A DNA stretch of 64,000 nucleotides from Candidatus Undinarchaeales archaeon (GTDB lineage Archaea > SpSt-1190 > JASMDC01). Of this stretch, positions 52,504-60,240 are shown in pieces. The notes under the pieces were generated by a model. The model saw nothing but the letters and a program-made list of their open reading frames with translations. It was not told the origin of the DNA and ran no database searches. The first letter of the stretch is position 1. Every line of letters begins with the position of its first letter. The stretch covers positions 1-64,000 of the forward strand of contig JASMDC010000002.1 in NCBI GenBank assembly GCA_030753015.1, in the 5' to 3' direction. Both the position numbers and the translations under genes were made by a program.

Positions 52504-53625
52504 ATGACAATCGTCAACGAAGGTCATTCGGTTGGGCTCGAGAAAGAGTTCTATGTTGTGGACGGGAGCAACCAGACCTACCAACAGTACACTATCGATA
52601 CAATCGTCAAGGAACGGATGCAAAATGAGATGAAAGCATACGATTCCGATGTAGGACCCAAGTGCTATGTCGATGCATCCGGTCCGTTTGAGATCACGAC
52701 CCGTCCGTGTACAGACCTTCAGCAACTTTCCGATGATATCACAACGACCTACAGGTTCGCCAAAGAAGAGTCGGAGAAACAAGGTCTCTATGCTCTCGGA
52801 ATGGGCGGACGGCCCGGAGCTCCAGACGATGCGGCAGGGCTGCACGTGCATGTCGGTTATGCGAATGAGGGCGAAGCCGACTACGTGTTCCACGAGCTCC
52901 AGAAGCACGTACCGGACATCATCGCGCTCTCGGCCAACTCACCGTCACGGGACGGGATGGTCAAATGCCTGCGGCAGTACGGCAATCCGATAAAGCACCT
53001 CTTCGACTTCCTGGGTGCAGGAGATACGCTCTTCTACGGTCATACGTTCTCACCGTTCGAGAAGACGGGCCGTTCCTCTGTCATCTACAAACGGGACGAC
53101 TCGAACACCGTCGAGGTCCGCTGCATGGACACCCAGGGAACCCCCGAGGAGGACACGGCCGTCGCAGCCTACATTTTCGGCATCGCCGAGAAGGCGAAAG
53201 AGGACTTCAATAACGGTGTTGAACAGGTGGGTATCGGTAAAGAGGAGAAACGCAACTTCAAGCGTGCGGTCCGTAAGGGGATGGAGGCGACCTTCAGAGT
53301 GGATGGGAAGAAGGTGCCAGTATCCCAGGTCGTCGCAGCGACACTCAAGGAGATCCAACCTTACCTGGAGCAGTACGATTGTCCTGATGAGGTCATCGAT
53401 GTGCTCAATGAGCGCGTCGCAACCAAACGCTGCGGTGCTGATGACATAATGGACATCTATCGCGAGGAGGGGGTCGGCGGCTTCTGGGGCAGTCTCACAA
53501 GACCGTTCCTTCTCTCGTCCAAGCGGGAAAGGCTCATCAAGCATCTCGGCTACCGCGACCGGTTCGAGGAAGAGCAGGAAAGACAAGATGATGATCCCTC
53601 TTCCATGGTAGCTTCTCCGACGTAA
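52504..53625 (+). CDS. GCS2-family carboxylate-amine ligase, paralog 2
   Basis: 373 residues, same motif order as paralog 1 (GHSVGLEKEFYVVDG, GPFEITTRPCTDLQQL, AGLHVHVGYANEGEA, EVRCMDTQGTPEED, RCGADDIMDIYREE). It carries an extra 15-20 residue insertion between the HVHVG and EVRCMD motifs (NPIKHLFDFLGAGDTLFYGH), a region that varies in every copy and is a candidate specificity loop. In the C-terminal signature Ser is replaced by Cys (RCGADD). TATAAATA at 52,463-52,470 is 34-41 nt before the ATG: independent promoter, short leader. Confidence 0.85.
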   Translation: MTIVNEGHSVGLEKEFYVVDGSNQTYQQYTIDTIVKERMQNEMKAYDSDVGPKCYVDASGPFEITTRPCTDLQQLSDDITTTYRFAKEESEKQGLYALGMGGRPGAPDDAAGLHVHVGYANEGEADYVFHELQKHVPDIIALSANSPSRDGMVKCLRQYGNPIKHLFDFLGAGDTLFYGHTFSPFEKTGRSSVIYKRDDSNTVEVRCMDTQGTPEEDTAVAAYIFGIAEKAKEDFNNGVEQVGIGKEEKRNFKRAVRKGMEATFRVDGKKVPVSQVVAATLKEIQPYLEQYDCPDEVIDVLNERVATKRCGADDIMDIYREEGVGGFWGSLTRPFLLSSKRERLIKHLGYRDRFEEEQERQDDDPSSMVASPT

Positions 53626-53635
53626 AGGACGTCCG

Positions 53636-53711
53636 CTGCCCTTTTTTCGTAATGTTTATATAGGACCGGGCCCGCAACCACTTGCGGGTAACAACAGGGG
53701 AAACGGGTACT
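53636..53711 (+). promoter_or_regulatory. promoter and inverted repeat before GCS2 paralog 3
   Basis: A T-run (53,642-53,647) probably ends the paralog 2 transcript. TTTATATAG at 53,655-53,663 is the TATA box. CCCGCAA-CCAC-TTGCGGG (53,671-53,688) is a perfect 7-bp inverted repeat at the expected transcription start, where a bound protein or an RNA hairpin would act. Confidence 0.6.
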
Positions 53712-54833
53712 ATGGAGGATTTCCTAGAAACAGGCCATAGTGTAGGTCTTGAAAAGGAGTTCTACGTCGTCGACGGGAACAACGGGATGACCAACGACAC
53801 CTACAATCTGGTGCACGACATCGGCGATCGTATGGAAAAAGAACTGGGGGCCTATGACAGCAACTGGGGCCCGAAGTGCTATGAGGACCTCTCCGGCCCT
53901 CTGGAGGTCACCACCCGCCCCTGCAAGGATTTGCGCCAGCTGACCAAGGACATCACGACGTCATATAAGATCGCCCAGGAGGAAGCAGAGAATAACGGCC
54001 TCTACGCTCTGGGGATGGGAAATCGACCAGGCAAGAACGACGACCATGCGGGACTTCACGTTCATGTGGGATTCAAGGACGAGGGGGAGGCGGAGTACGT
54101 GTTCCACGCTCTTCAGAAGCATGTCCCCGACATCATGGCGCTGTCCGCGAACTCGCCCACCAACTATGGCGCTTTCAAGGACATACGCCAGGTCGGTGGC
54201 CTCTTCACACAGCTGGTAGAGAACGTGCTCGCGGTGCCCACCCTCTGGGGGCACAATTTCAGCAAGTACGGCCATACGAGCCGCCGCTCTGTCATCTACA
54301 TGCGGGAAAACACCGTAGAAGTGCGGTGCATGGACTCGCAGGGATCGGGGGAAGAGGACGCGGCCATCGGCGCTTACATATTCGGTATCGCCGAGAAAGC
54401 CAAGGATGACTACGCCAACGGTGTCCCTATGGCGGAGGTCGGACGCTGGGAAGAGAAGAACTTCACACGCTCTCTTGTCAAGGGCATGGAAGCGACCTTC
54501 AAGGTAGACGGCGAGAAGGTCAAGGCCTATCAGGTCGTGGACGACACTTTCGAGGAGATCATGCCGTTTCTCAAGCAGTACAAGTGCCCCAAGAAGGTCC
54601 TCGACGTGCTCGAATCCAAGATAGAAGGCCGGCGCTCTGGCGCGGACGACATCCTCGATATCTACAGGGAGGAGCTCCCTCAGGGCTTCCTGGCGCGGCT
54701 CATCGCTCCATTCAGGCGAAAGGAAGGCCAGAAGGAACAGCTCATCAAACACCTTGCATACCGCGACGAGTTTAAGGAAGAGGTTGAGCTCGAGGATGCT
54801 TTGCCGTGGCAGCCTATGCTCGCAGCAGCATGA
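53712..54833 (+). CDS. GCS2-family carboxylate-amine ligase, paralog 3
   Basis: 373 residues. TGHSVGLEKEFYVVDG near 8-23, GPLEVTTRPCKDLRQL, AGLHVHVGFKDEGEA, ALSANSPTNYG, then a long hydrophobic insertion (GLFTQLVENVLAVPTLWGH) before VEVRCMDSQGSGEED, and RRSGADDILDIYREE near the C-terminus. The insertion is like that of paralog 2 in position but not in sequence. ATG 53712 is supported by the TATA box and by alignment to the other copies; the longer upstream frame is not used. Confidence 0.85.
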   Translation: MEDFLETGHSVGLEKEFYVVDGNNGMTNDTYNLVHDIGDRMEKELGAYDSNWGPKCYEDLSGPLEVTTRPCKDLRQLTKDITTSYKIAQEEAENNGLYALGMGNRPGKNDDHAGLHVHVGFKDEGEAEYVFHALQKHVPDIMALSANSPTNYGAFKDIRQVGGLFTQLVENVLAVPTLWGHNFSKYGHTSRRSVIYMRENTVEVRCMDSQGSGEEDAAIGAYIFGIAEKAKDDYANGVPMAEVGRWEEKNFTRSLVKGMEATFKVDGEKVKAYQVVDDTFEEIMPFLKQYKCPKKVLDVLESKIEGRRSGADDILDIYREELPQGFLARLIAPFRRKEGQKEQLIKHLAYRDEFKEEVELEDALPWQPMLAAA

Positions 54834-54892
54834 TCGGACCTCTCGAACGGTCGTTCCGAATCCTTCCGTCAACTGTTGGCTGAAACCGCACA

Positions 54893-54915
54893 CCGCAAAC
54901 GCAACGTTTATATAG
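54893..54915 (+). promoter_or_regulatory. CCGCAA-GTTTATA promoter element before GCS2 paralog 4
   Basis: CCGCAAACGCAACGTTTATATAG; TATA core TTTATATAG with a purine-rich BRE-like stretch upstream, 33 nt before ATG 54948. It matches the elements upstream of both nitrilase genes. Confidence 0.65.
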
Positions 54916-54947
54916 AGGCCAGAGCAGCACCACTCACCAGTAGCAAC

Positions 54948-56012
54948 ATGGAGATCGTGAACGAGGGTCACTCGGTAGGGCTCGAGAAGGAGTTCTACAT
55001 TGTGAACCACGGAAGCAACGGTAATCTTCACCTTGGGGCAGAGATGGGTATCGCATCCGGTATCGGGAACAGAATGCGTGAGGAGTTGGGTGCCTACGAT
55101 GACGAGGTAGGTCCCAAAGCTTACCTCGATGCATCCGGTCCCATGGAGGTCGTTACCCGTCCCTGCTCGGACCTTCACCAGCTCACAAATGATATCACGA
55201 CCGCCTACGACATCGCCCAGGAAGTAGTGGAAGCGCATGGTAAGTACGCCCTGGGGATGGGGACGCGACCTGGGGCGCCGGACGATAAGGCCGGGCTCCA
55301 CGTTCATGTGGGCTACGGCGACGAGGCAGAGGCGGAATACGTCTTCACCGTGCTCAAGCATCACGTGCCCGAGATCATGGCACTATCAGCGAACTCGCCC
55401 AACAAGGACGGCACTATCAAGGATATGCGTGCCGCCAACCGTTCGTACGGCCAACGCTATTCCCCCTTCAGTACGACCAGCAACGAATCCGTCATCAAGA
55501 AGCGTGACAATACCCTGGAGGTGCGGTGCATGGACACCCAGGGGACAGCAGAAGAGGACGCAGCGATCGCTGCATACATCCTAGGCATCGCCGAGAAGGC
55601 CAAGATCGATTACGCCAACGGAGAGGGCGTCTCGGACCGGTTCGGCGACGAAATCAAGAACCATGAGCAGGCGATAAAGGACGGTATGGCCGCGACGTTT
55701 ACGTACGGTGACGAGACGCGGTCGGTACAGGAAGTGGCCCAGGACACATTCGTCGCTATCCTTCCCTACCTTCGTCAATACGATTGTCCTGACGAAGTGG
55801 TGGGCATATTGGCTGACAAGATCGTCCGCGGACGCTCGGGTGCCGATGATATCCTAGACATCTACGCCGAGCACCGATCCCACGGCTTCATGCAAACACT
55901 TGCATCTCCTTTCACGTTCTGGAGCAGGAGGAAAGCGCTCTACAACGACCTTGCTCATCAGCGTGAGTGGAAGGCGCAGGAACGCGAGCGGGCGGACAGC
56001 GGAGGTGCCTGA
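54948..56012 (+). CDS. GCS2-family carboxylate-amine ligase, paralog 4
   Basis: 354 residues. GHSVGLEKEFYIVNHG, GPMEVVTRPCSDLHQL, AGLHVHVGYGDEAEA, HVPEIMALSANSPNKDG, EVRCMDTQGTAEEDAA and RGRSGADDILDIYAEH. It has Ala where paralogs 1-3 have Cys in GPK(C/A)Y. It ends in a basic/aromatic amphipathic tail (GFMQTLASPFTFWSRR), like the other copies. First gene of a three-gene operon with paralogs 5 and 6. Confidence 0.85.
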   Translation: MEIVNEGHSVGLEKEFYIVNHGSNGNLHLGAEMGIASGIGNRMREELGAYDDEVGPKAYLDASGPMEVVTRPCSDLHQLTNDITTAYDIAQEVVEAHGKYALGMGTRPGAPDDKAGLHVHVGYGDEAEAEYVFTVLKHHVPEIMALSANSPNKDGTIKDMRAANRSYGQRYSPFSTTSNESVIKKRDNTLEVRCMDTQGTAEEDAAIAAYILGIAEKAKIDYANGEGVSDRFGDEIKNHEQAIKDGMAATFTYGDETRSVQEVAQDTFVAILPYLRQYDCPDEVVGILADKIVRGRSGADDILDIYAEHRSHGFMQTLASPFTFWSRRKALYNDLAHQREWKAQERERADSGGA

Positions 56013-56015
56013 GAG

Positions 56016-57065
56016 ATGATCTCCGAAATCCTCAACGACGGCCATTCGGTGGGGCTGGAGAAGGAGTTCTACGTGGTGAACGGCCATGGTAGCAATCGCA
56101 GAGGCTACGAGATCGTCCCGGCCGTCGAGGAGCGCATGCGCGAGGAAATGGGCGTCTACGACTCGGTCGTCGGCCCGAAAGCATATAACGATCCCACCGG
56201 TCCTGTTGAAGTTACCACTCGTCCCTGCACGGACCTGCAACAGCTCACCGACGATGTCACGACCGCCTACCGCATCGCGCAGGAGGAGGCTGACGCACGT
56301 GGCTGGTACGCCCTCGGGATGGGCACCCGTCCTGGAAAGCCCTACGACATGGCAGGACTGCACGTCCACATCGGTTTCGCCGACAAGGAGGAGGCCCGCT
56401 ACGTGTTCCACGCACTCCAGGCGCACGTTCCGGACATCATGGCACTGTCGACCAATTCTCCATCGAATGATGGCAAGGTCAAGGACATACGCATGGACGC
56501 ACGCGGCCTAGATGGCCTCTTCATGATCAGGTTCGGTCACCAGTTCGATCCGTTCGAAGACACATCACGCGACTCGGTCATCTACGTACGCGAGAACACC
56601 CTGGAGCTGAGATGCATGGATAGCCAGGGGAGCGCCGTGGAGGACGCAGCCATCGCCGCCTACATCCTCGGTATCGCCGAGAAGGCCAAGGAGGACTATA
56701 CCAACAATGCCTCCATACCGGACGTGCCAGCAGAAGGGCCCGAGAACTTCCAGAAGGCCATCGAGGACGGGATGACCGCGACGTTCACCCACGGGGGCAC
56801 GGAGATCCCTGCGCACCAGGTCGTGGCCGATACGCTCGCTGAGGTCAGACCATACCTGGAGCAATATAATTGCCCTGAGAGCGTCATAGCCTCTCTGGAG
56901 GACAAGGTCGAGAACAAGCGGTCCGGAGCCGACGATATCCTCGACATCTACCAGGAGACGGCACCCAAAGGATTCAAGGAGCGTGTTGGCGCGTTCTTCC
57001 ACCCGTGGCGCACGAAGGAGCGGCTCATCGACCGGCTCTCCCATCGGGACGGCGGGGGGTGCTGA
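56016..57065 (+). CDS. GCS2-family carboxylate-amine ligase, paralog 5
   Basis: 349 residues, starting 3 nt after paralog 4 with GGAGGTG about nine bases before the ATG, so operon translation. Motifs: DGHSVGLEKEFYVVNG, GPVEVTTRPCTDLQQL, AGLHVHIGFADKEEA, ALSTNSPSNDG (Thr for Ala in the ALSANSP motif), ELRCMDSQGSAVEDAA and KRSGADDILDIYQE. The specificity-loop region (MDARGLDGLFMIRFGHQF) is of intermediate length. Confidence 0.85.
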   Translation: MISEILNDGHSVGLEKEFYVVNGHGSNRRGYEIVPAVEERMREEMGVYDSVVGPKAYNDPTGPVEVTTRPCTDLQQLTDDVTTAYRIAQEEADARGWYALGMGTRPGKPYDMAGLHVHIGFADKEEARYVFHALQAHVPDIMALSTNSPSNDGKVKDIRMDARGLDGLFMIRFGHQFDPFEDTSRDSVIYVRENTLELRCMDSQGSAVEDAAIAAYILGIAEKAKEDYTNNASIPDVPAEGPENFQKAIEDGMTATFTHGGTEIPAHQVVADTLAEVRPYLEQYNCPESVIASLEDKVENKRSGADDILDIYQETAPKGFKERVGAFFHPWRTKERLIDRLSHRDGGGC

Positions 57066-57069
57066 GAGA

Positions 57070-58140
57070 ATGGCCGAGATCCTTAACGAAGGCCACTCGG
57101 TGGGGCTGGAAAAGGAGTTCTACGTCGTTGATGGTACGGGGAGCACGTACCGTCAGTCGATCCTCGAGGGCCACATCGTGGACAGGATGCAGGCGGAGAT
57201 GGACGCCTACGACGTCAGTGTCGGCCCCAAGTGCTACGAGGACGGTTCGGGTCCACTGGAGGTCGTTACACGGCCCTGCACGAATCTACAACAGCTCACC
57301 GACGACGTCACCACGGCCTACCGCATCGCCCAAGAGGAGGCCGATACTCTCAACTGCTACGCCCTGGGAATGGGTATCCGTCCCGGCCAGTCTAAAGATA
57401 AAGCAGGCCTTCATGTCCACGTCGGATATGCCGATGAGGGGGAGGCGCGTCATGTCTTCTACACGCTCCAGCGCCATGTACCGGACATCCTGGCGCTCTC
57501 GGCCAACTCCCCGATCCGGAGCGGGAAGGTCAAGGACGTCCGTCTGGTCAAGGGCTCTTACGGCCACGAGATCTCGCCCTACTCTAGCACATCCAACAGT
57601 TCTGTGATCCAGAAGCGATCCGGGACCATCGAGGTGCGGTGCATGGACAGCCAGGGATCGGGCGAGGAGGACGCGGCCATCGCCGCGTACATATTCGGGA
57701 TCGCCGAGAAGGCCAAGGATGAGTACCATGGACTCGACGAGGTACCTCCCGAGGCGGATGTCATGTACGATGTCAGCAGCTCGTACGAGGTATTGCAGAA
57801 AGAGCTGGTGAAGAACAGGGACAGGGCCATCAAGCAGGGCATGACAGCCGTTTTCAAGACTGACGGTGAAGAGGTGCCAGCGTATCAGGTAGCAGCCGAC
57901 ACCCTTGAGGCGATCAAACCTTTCCTTGAACGCTACGACTGTCCCGCGGACGTCCTTGCCATCCTTGAGGACAAGGTGGAGCGCCGTCGATCGGGAGCGG
58001 ACGACGTGCTGGACATCTACCGCGAAGTAGAGCAAGAGAAGGGACTGGACACGTGGTGGCAGGGAGTGAAGCGGTTCTTCCGCAAAGACGACGGCCTGTT
58101 CGGGCCCGACCTGTACGACCGCATCGCTCACCGCGATTAG
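57070..58140 (+). CDS. GCS2-family carboxylate-amine ligase, paralog 6
   Basis: 356 residues, ATG 4 nt after the stop of paralog 5. Motifs: EGHSVGLEKEFYVVDG, GPLEVVTRPCTNLQQL, AGLHVHVGYADEGEA, ALSANSPIRSG, EVRCMDSQGSGEEDAA and RRSGADDVLDIYRE. A distinctive insertion of about 20 residues (EVPPEADVMYDVSSSYEVL) follows the GIAEKAKD helix. Last gene of the three-gene operon. Confidence 0.85.
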   Translation: MAEILNEGHSVGLEKEFYVVDGTGSTYRQSILEGHIVDRMQAEMDAYDVSVGPKCYEDGSGPLEVVTRPCTNLQQLTDDVTTAYRIAQEEADTLNCYALGMGIRPGQSKDKAGLHVHVGYADEGEARHVFYTLQRHVPDILALSANSPIRSGKVKDVRLVKGSYGHEISPYSSTSNSSVIQKRSGTIEVRCMDSQGSGEEDAAIAAYIFGIAEKAKDEYHGLDEVPPEADVMYDVSSSYEVLQKELVKNRDRAIKQGMTAVFKTDGEEVPAYQVAADTLEAIKPFLERYDCPADVLAILEDKVERRRSGADDVLDIYREVEQEKGLDTWWQGVKRFFRKDDGLFGPDLYDRIAHRD

Positions 58141-58158
58141 GTACCTTTCACACCCTCG

Positions 58159-58186
58159 CTTGCCCGCAAGGGAACGTTTATTAAGC
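58159..58186 (+). promoter_or_regulatory. CCGCAAGGGAA-GTTTATT element before nitrilase 1
   Basis: CTTGC-CC-GCAAG is an inverted repeat that merges into CCGCAAGGGAACGTTTATTAAGC (58,164-58,186), with the TATA core TTTATTAAG. The start codon lies 38 nt downstream. Nearly identical to the element at 59,020-59,042. Confidence 0.65.
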
Positions 58187-58223
58187 ATCCCTAAGATGTC
58201 GTGGATTAGGAGCGTAGTGATCG

Positions 58224-58982
58224 ATGTACGAGCTCGAGCCTGGTGATGAACGGCCAGACCACATCACGGTAGGCCTCATCGATGCCGATGTCCCGTTCAC
58301 CAGCAGCGATACCCGGGATGAGACCGTCATGGACCACTATCAGGATGCCATCGGAGCGGCCTTGGAGGCCGAGCCCGACATCCTTGTTGGTGCTGAGTAC
58401 GTATTCTTCCCCTATCAGCCACTCACCCGCGAGGAGCGGGACGAACGGTTCAACGTGATGCGTCAGCTATCGACGGAGCATCCGGACACCCTTCTCATGC
58501 CCGGTACCTACATCTGGCAGGAGCAGGGACATCTGCACAATACACTACCTGTGTTCCACAGGGGTGAGCTGGTGTTCACCTATGAGAAGCAGAATCCGGC
58601 TAATGCCGAGCGCTGGATGGAGAGCGACCATAACTTGGCATACACTGCCGAGAAGAGCGAGGGAGTTCTCGAGTACCAGGGCCTTTCCGTGGGGATGGAG
58701 ATCTGCTACGACCATACGGCACACACACTGCGGGACAAGGGTGTCAGGGACCTCGATCTTCAGGTGTTGGTAGCCAACGGCAAGGATTTCATCGACACGG
58801 CCACCATGGTAAGAGAAGGAGGGTACCATCTTCGCGTCGATGGCAGCGACAGCTCTTCGTACGATAGCGTCGAAGTGCACAAGTGTGTCGGTCCTTACAA
58901 GTACACGACCGTCGGACCTGAACGTATGAGCGAGCTCCCTCATGACATGAAGCTCAACCTCTACGAGCTGGACATGGCGTGA
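58224..58982 (+). CDS. nitrilase-superfamily amidohydrolase 1
   Basis: 252 residues of the carbon-nitrogen hydrolase fold. Catalytic triad candidates are all present: Glu in GAEYVFFPY near 54-62, Lys in YEKQNPANAE near 114-123, Cys in GMEICYDHT near 152-160. Family members hydrolyse nitriles, amides or N-carbamoyl groups; an amidase is most likely. It may trim or repair amide products of the adjoining ligases, as Nit1 does for deaminated glutathione in eukaryotes (analogy only). Own promoter with the CCGCAA element. Confidence 0.85.
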   Translation: MYELEPGDERPDHITVGLIDADVPFTSSDTRDETVMDHYQDAIGAALEAEPDILVGAEYVFFPYQPLTREERDERFNVMRQLSTEHPDTLLMPGTYIWQEQGHLHNTLPVFHRGELVFTYEKQNPANAERWMESDHNLAYTAEKSEGVLEYQGLSVGMEICYDHTAHTLRDKGVRDLDLQVLVANGKDFIDTATMVREGGYHLRVDGSDSSSYDSVEVHKCVGPYKYTTVGPERMSELPHDMKLNLYELDMA

Positions 58983-59019
58983 TATGCGCCAGGTCCCCCC
59001 GATAGCACGGGCTAACGGT

Positions 59020-59042
59020 CCGCAAGGGAAGGTTTATCAAGC
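59020..59042 (+). promoter_or_regulatory. CCGCAAGGGAA-GTTTATC element before nitrilase 2
   Basis: CCGCAAGGGAAGGTTTATCAAGC differs from the nitrilase 1 element at two positions and stands 38 nt before GTG 59081, the same spacing. This points to shared regulation or duplication of promoter and gene together. Confidence 0.65.
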
Positions 59043-59080
59043 GGACGTTGCGGCCCGTTCGTTGGAGGACGTGACGGACA

Positions 59081-59902
59081 GTGTACTCACTTGAAGATAC
59101 GACGAGCAATGATCGACCTGACCACATCACCGTCGGGCTCATCCAGGGCGACGTACCGTTCGACCGCTACAGTCCACGCGACGAGTCCTTCATGGACGCG
59201 TACCAGGACACGATCTCCACGGCCCTGGAGGCCAATCCGGACGTCCTCGTAGGCTCCGAGTACTCCTTCTTCCCCCACGTACCCCTCACTCGCGAGGAGA
59301 AGGACGAGCGACTTGAGCAGATGCGCGAGATCTCAGAGGAACACCCTGACACCCTCCTCCTACCGGGCACCTACCTCTGGCAGGAGGGCGGCAAGCTCCA
59401 CAATACCCTCCCCGTGTTCCACAAGGGCGAGATTGTCTACTCCTACGACAAGCAGAACTCGGCGAACGGGGAGAACTGGGTCGCCGAGCAGCATGGTCTT
59501 GAATATGAGGCGGAGAAGAGCCGCGGTGTGTTCGAGCACCGGGGGCTCTCCATGGGGCTGGAGATCTGCTACGATCACTCGTGCTACGAACTGTCGGGCA
59601 AGGATGTCGAGGACCTGGACCTGCAGTTCCTGGTAGCGAACGGGAAGAACTTCATCGAGAGCGCTGCAGTGGTCAGGTCCGGTGGCTACCACGTCCGCTG
59701 TGATGGCGACGAGGACGGGTACGGTGGCGTTGAGGTGAACCGGCGGGTCGGCAGCGATGAGTTCGACGAGGTGTCCACCGGGCAGGAACGTGACCTTCCC
59801 AACGACATGAAGCTGGACCTGTACGACCTGGACATGCGGCGGCCCGGATCCGGCGAGGATGGCTTCTCCGTGGCTGGTTTTATCTCCCGCATTCTCCACT
59901 GA
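59081..59902 (+). CDS. nitrilase-superfamily amidohydrolase 2
   Basis: 273 residues, paralog of the upstream gene along its whole length (RPDHITVGLI near 12-21 in both). Glu in GSEYSFFPH, Lys in YDKQNSANGE, Cys in GLEICYDHS. It has a C-terminal extension of about 15 residues (GSGEDGFSVAGFISRIL) not found in copy 1. GTG start fixed by alignment to copy 1 and by the TATA spacing. Substrate unknown. Confidence 0.84.
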   Translation: MYSLEDTTSNDRPDHITVGLIQGDVPFDRYSPRDESFMDAYQDTISTALEANPDVLVGSEYSFFPHVPLTREEKDERLEQMREISEEHPDTLLLPGTYLWQEGGKLHNTLPVFHKGEIVYSYDKQNSANGENWVAEQHGLEYEAEKSRGVFEHRGLSMGLEICYDHSCYELSGKDVEDLDLQFLVANGKNFIESAAVVRSGGYHVRCDGDEDGYGGVEVNRRVGSDEFDEVSTGQERDLPNDMKLDLYDLDMRRPGSGEDGFSVAGFISRILH

Positions 59903-59949
59903 GCTGCCCGGCCCCAAGCCTTTTATTGTTGCTTTGTCCTACTATTTCG

Positions 59950-60234
59950 ATGGTCACACTGCACCGTATCATAGGCCTGATGCTTCTCCTCGCCCTTGTA
60001 GCGGGGTGCCTCTCATCCGGACCTTCCGGAGGGGCCTCCACAACGAACCTCCCATCATACTACCAGCAGCTTGCGGACCAATGCAAGGGCTCCAGCTGTT
60101 GCCTGTCCTCCGTTGATTCGATGTACAGGATGAACGCGACCCTATCTCCGCCCAACGGGTGTCCCCCGGGCACACAGGGGAACATGCTCAGATGTGAGGA
60201 CTCATATAAATGGTGCGAACCTGCGGCCCCGTAA
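59950..60234 (+). CDS. small cysteine-rich lipoprotein, unknown
   Basis: 94 residues. Signal peptide with lipobox LVAGC near 16-20, a short Ser/Gly/Thr linker, then a compact domain with six cysteines (QCKGSSCCLSSV, NGCPPGT, RCEDSYKWC). ATG 59950 is about 22 nt after CTTTTATT, so probably leaderless. Exposed on the outer face of the membrane. It sits between the nitrilases and the convergent ligase operon; whether it belongs to the pathway is not known. Confidence 0.6.
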   Translation: MVTLHRIIGLMLLLALVAGCLSSGPSGGASTTNLPSYYQQLADQCKGSSCCLSSVDSMYRMNATLSPPNGCPPGTQGNMLRCEDSYKWCEPAAP

Positions 60235-60240
60235 GGGGAG

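Noticed and set aside
53961-55364. 467-codon minus-strand frame across two GCS2 genes
   Set aside because: It runs antisense through conserved ligase motifs and an intergenic promoter; a shadow frame.
51330-58140. GCS2 array as an assembly duplication
   Set aside because: The six copies differ throughout in sequence, insertions, spacers and promoters, so they are old paralogs.
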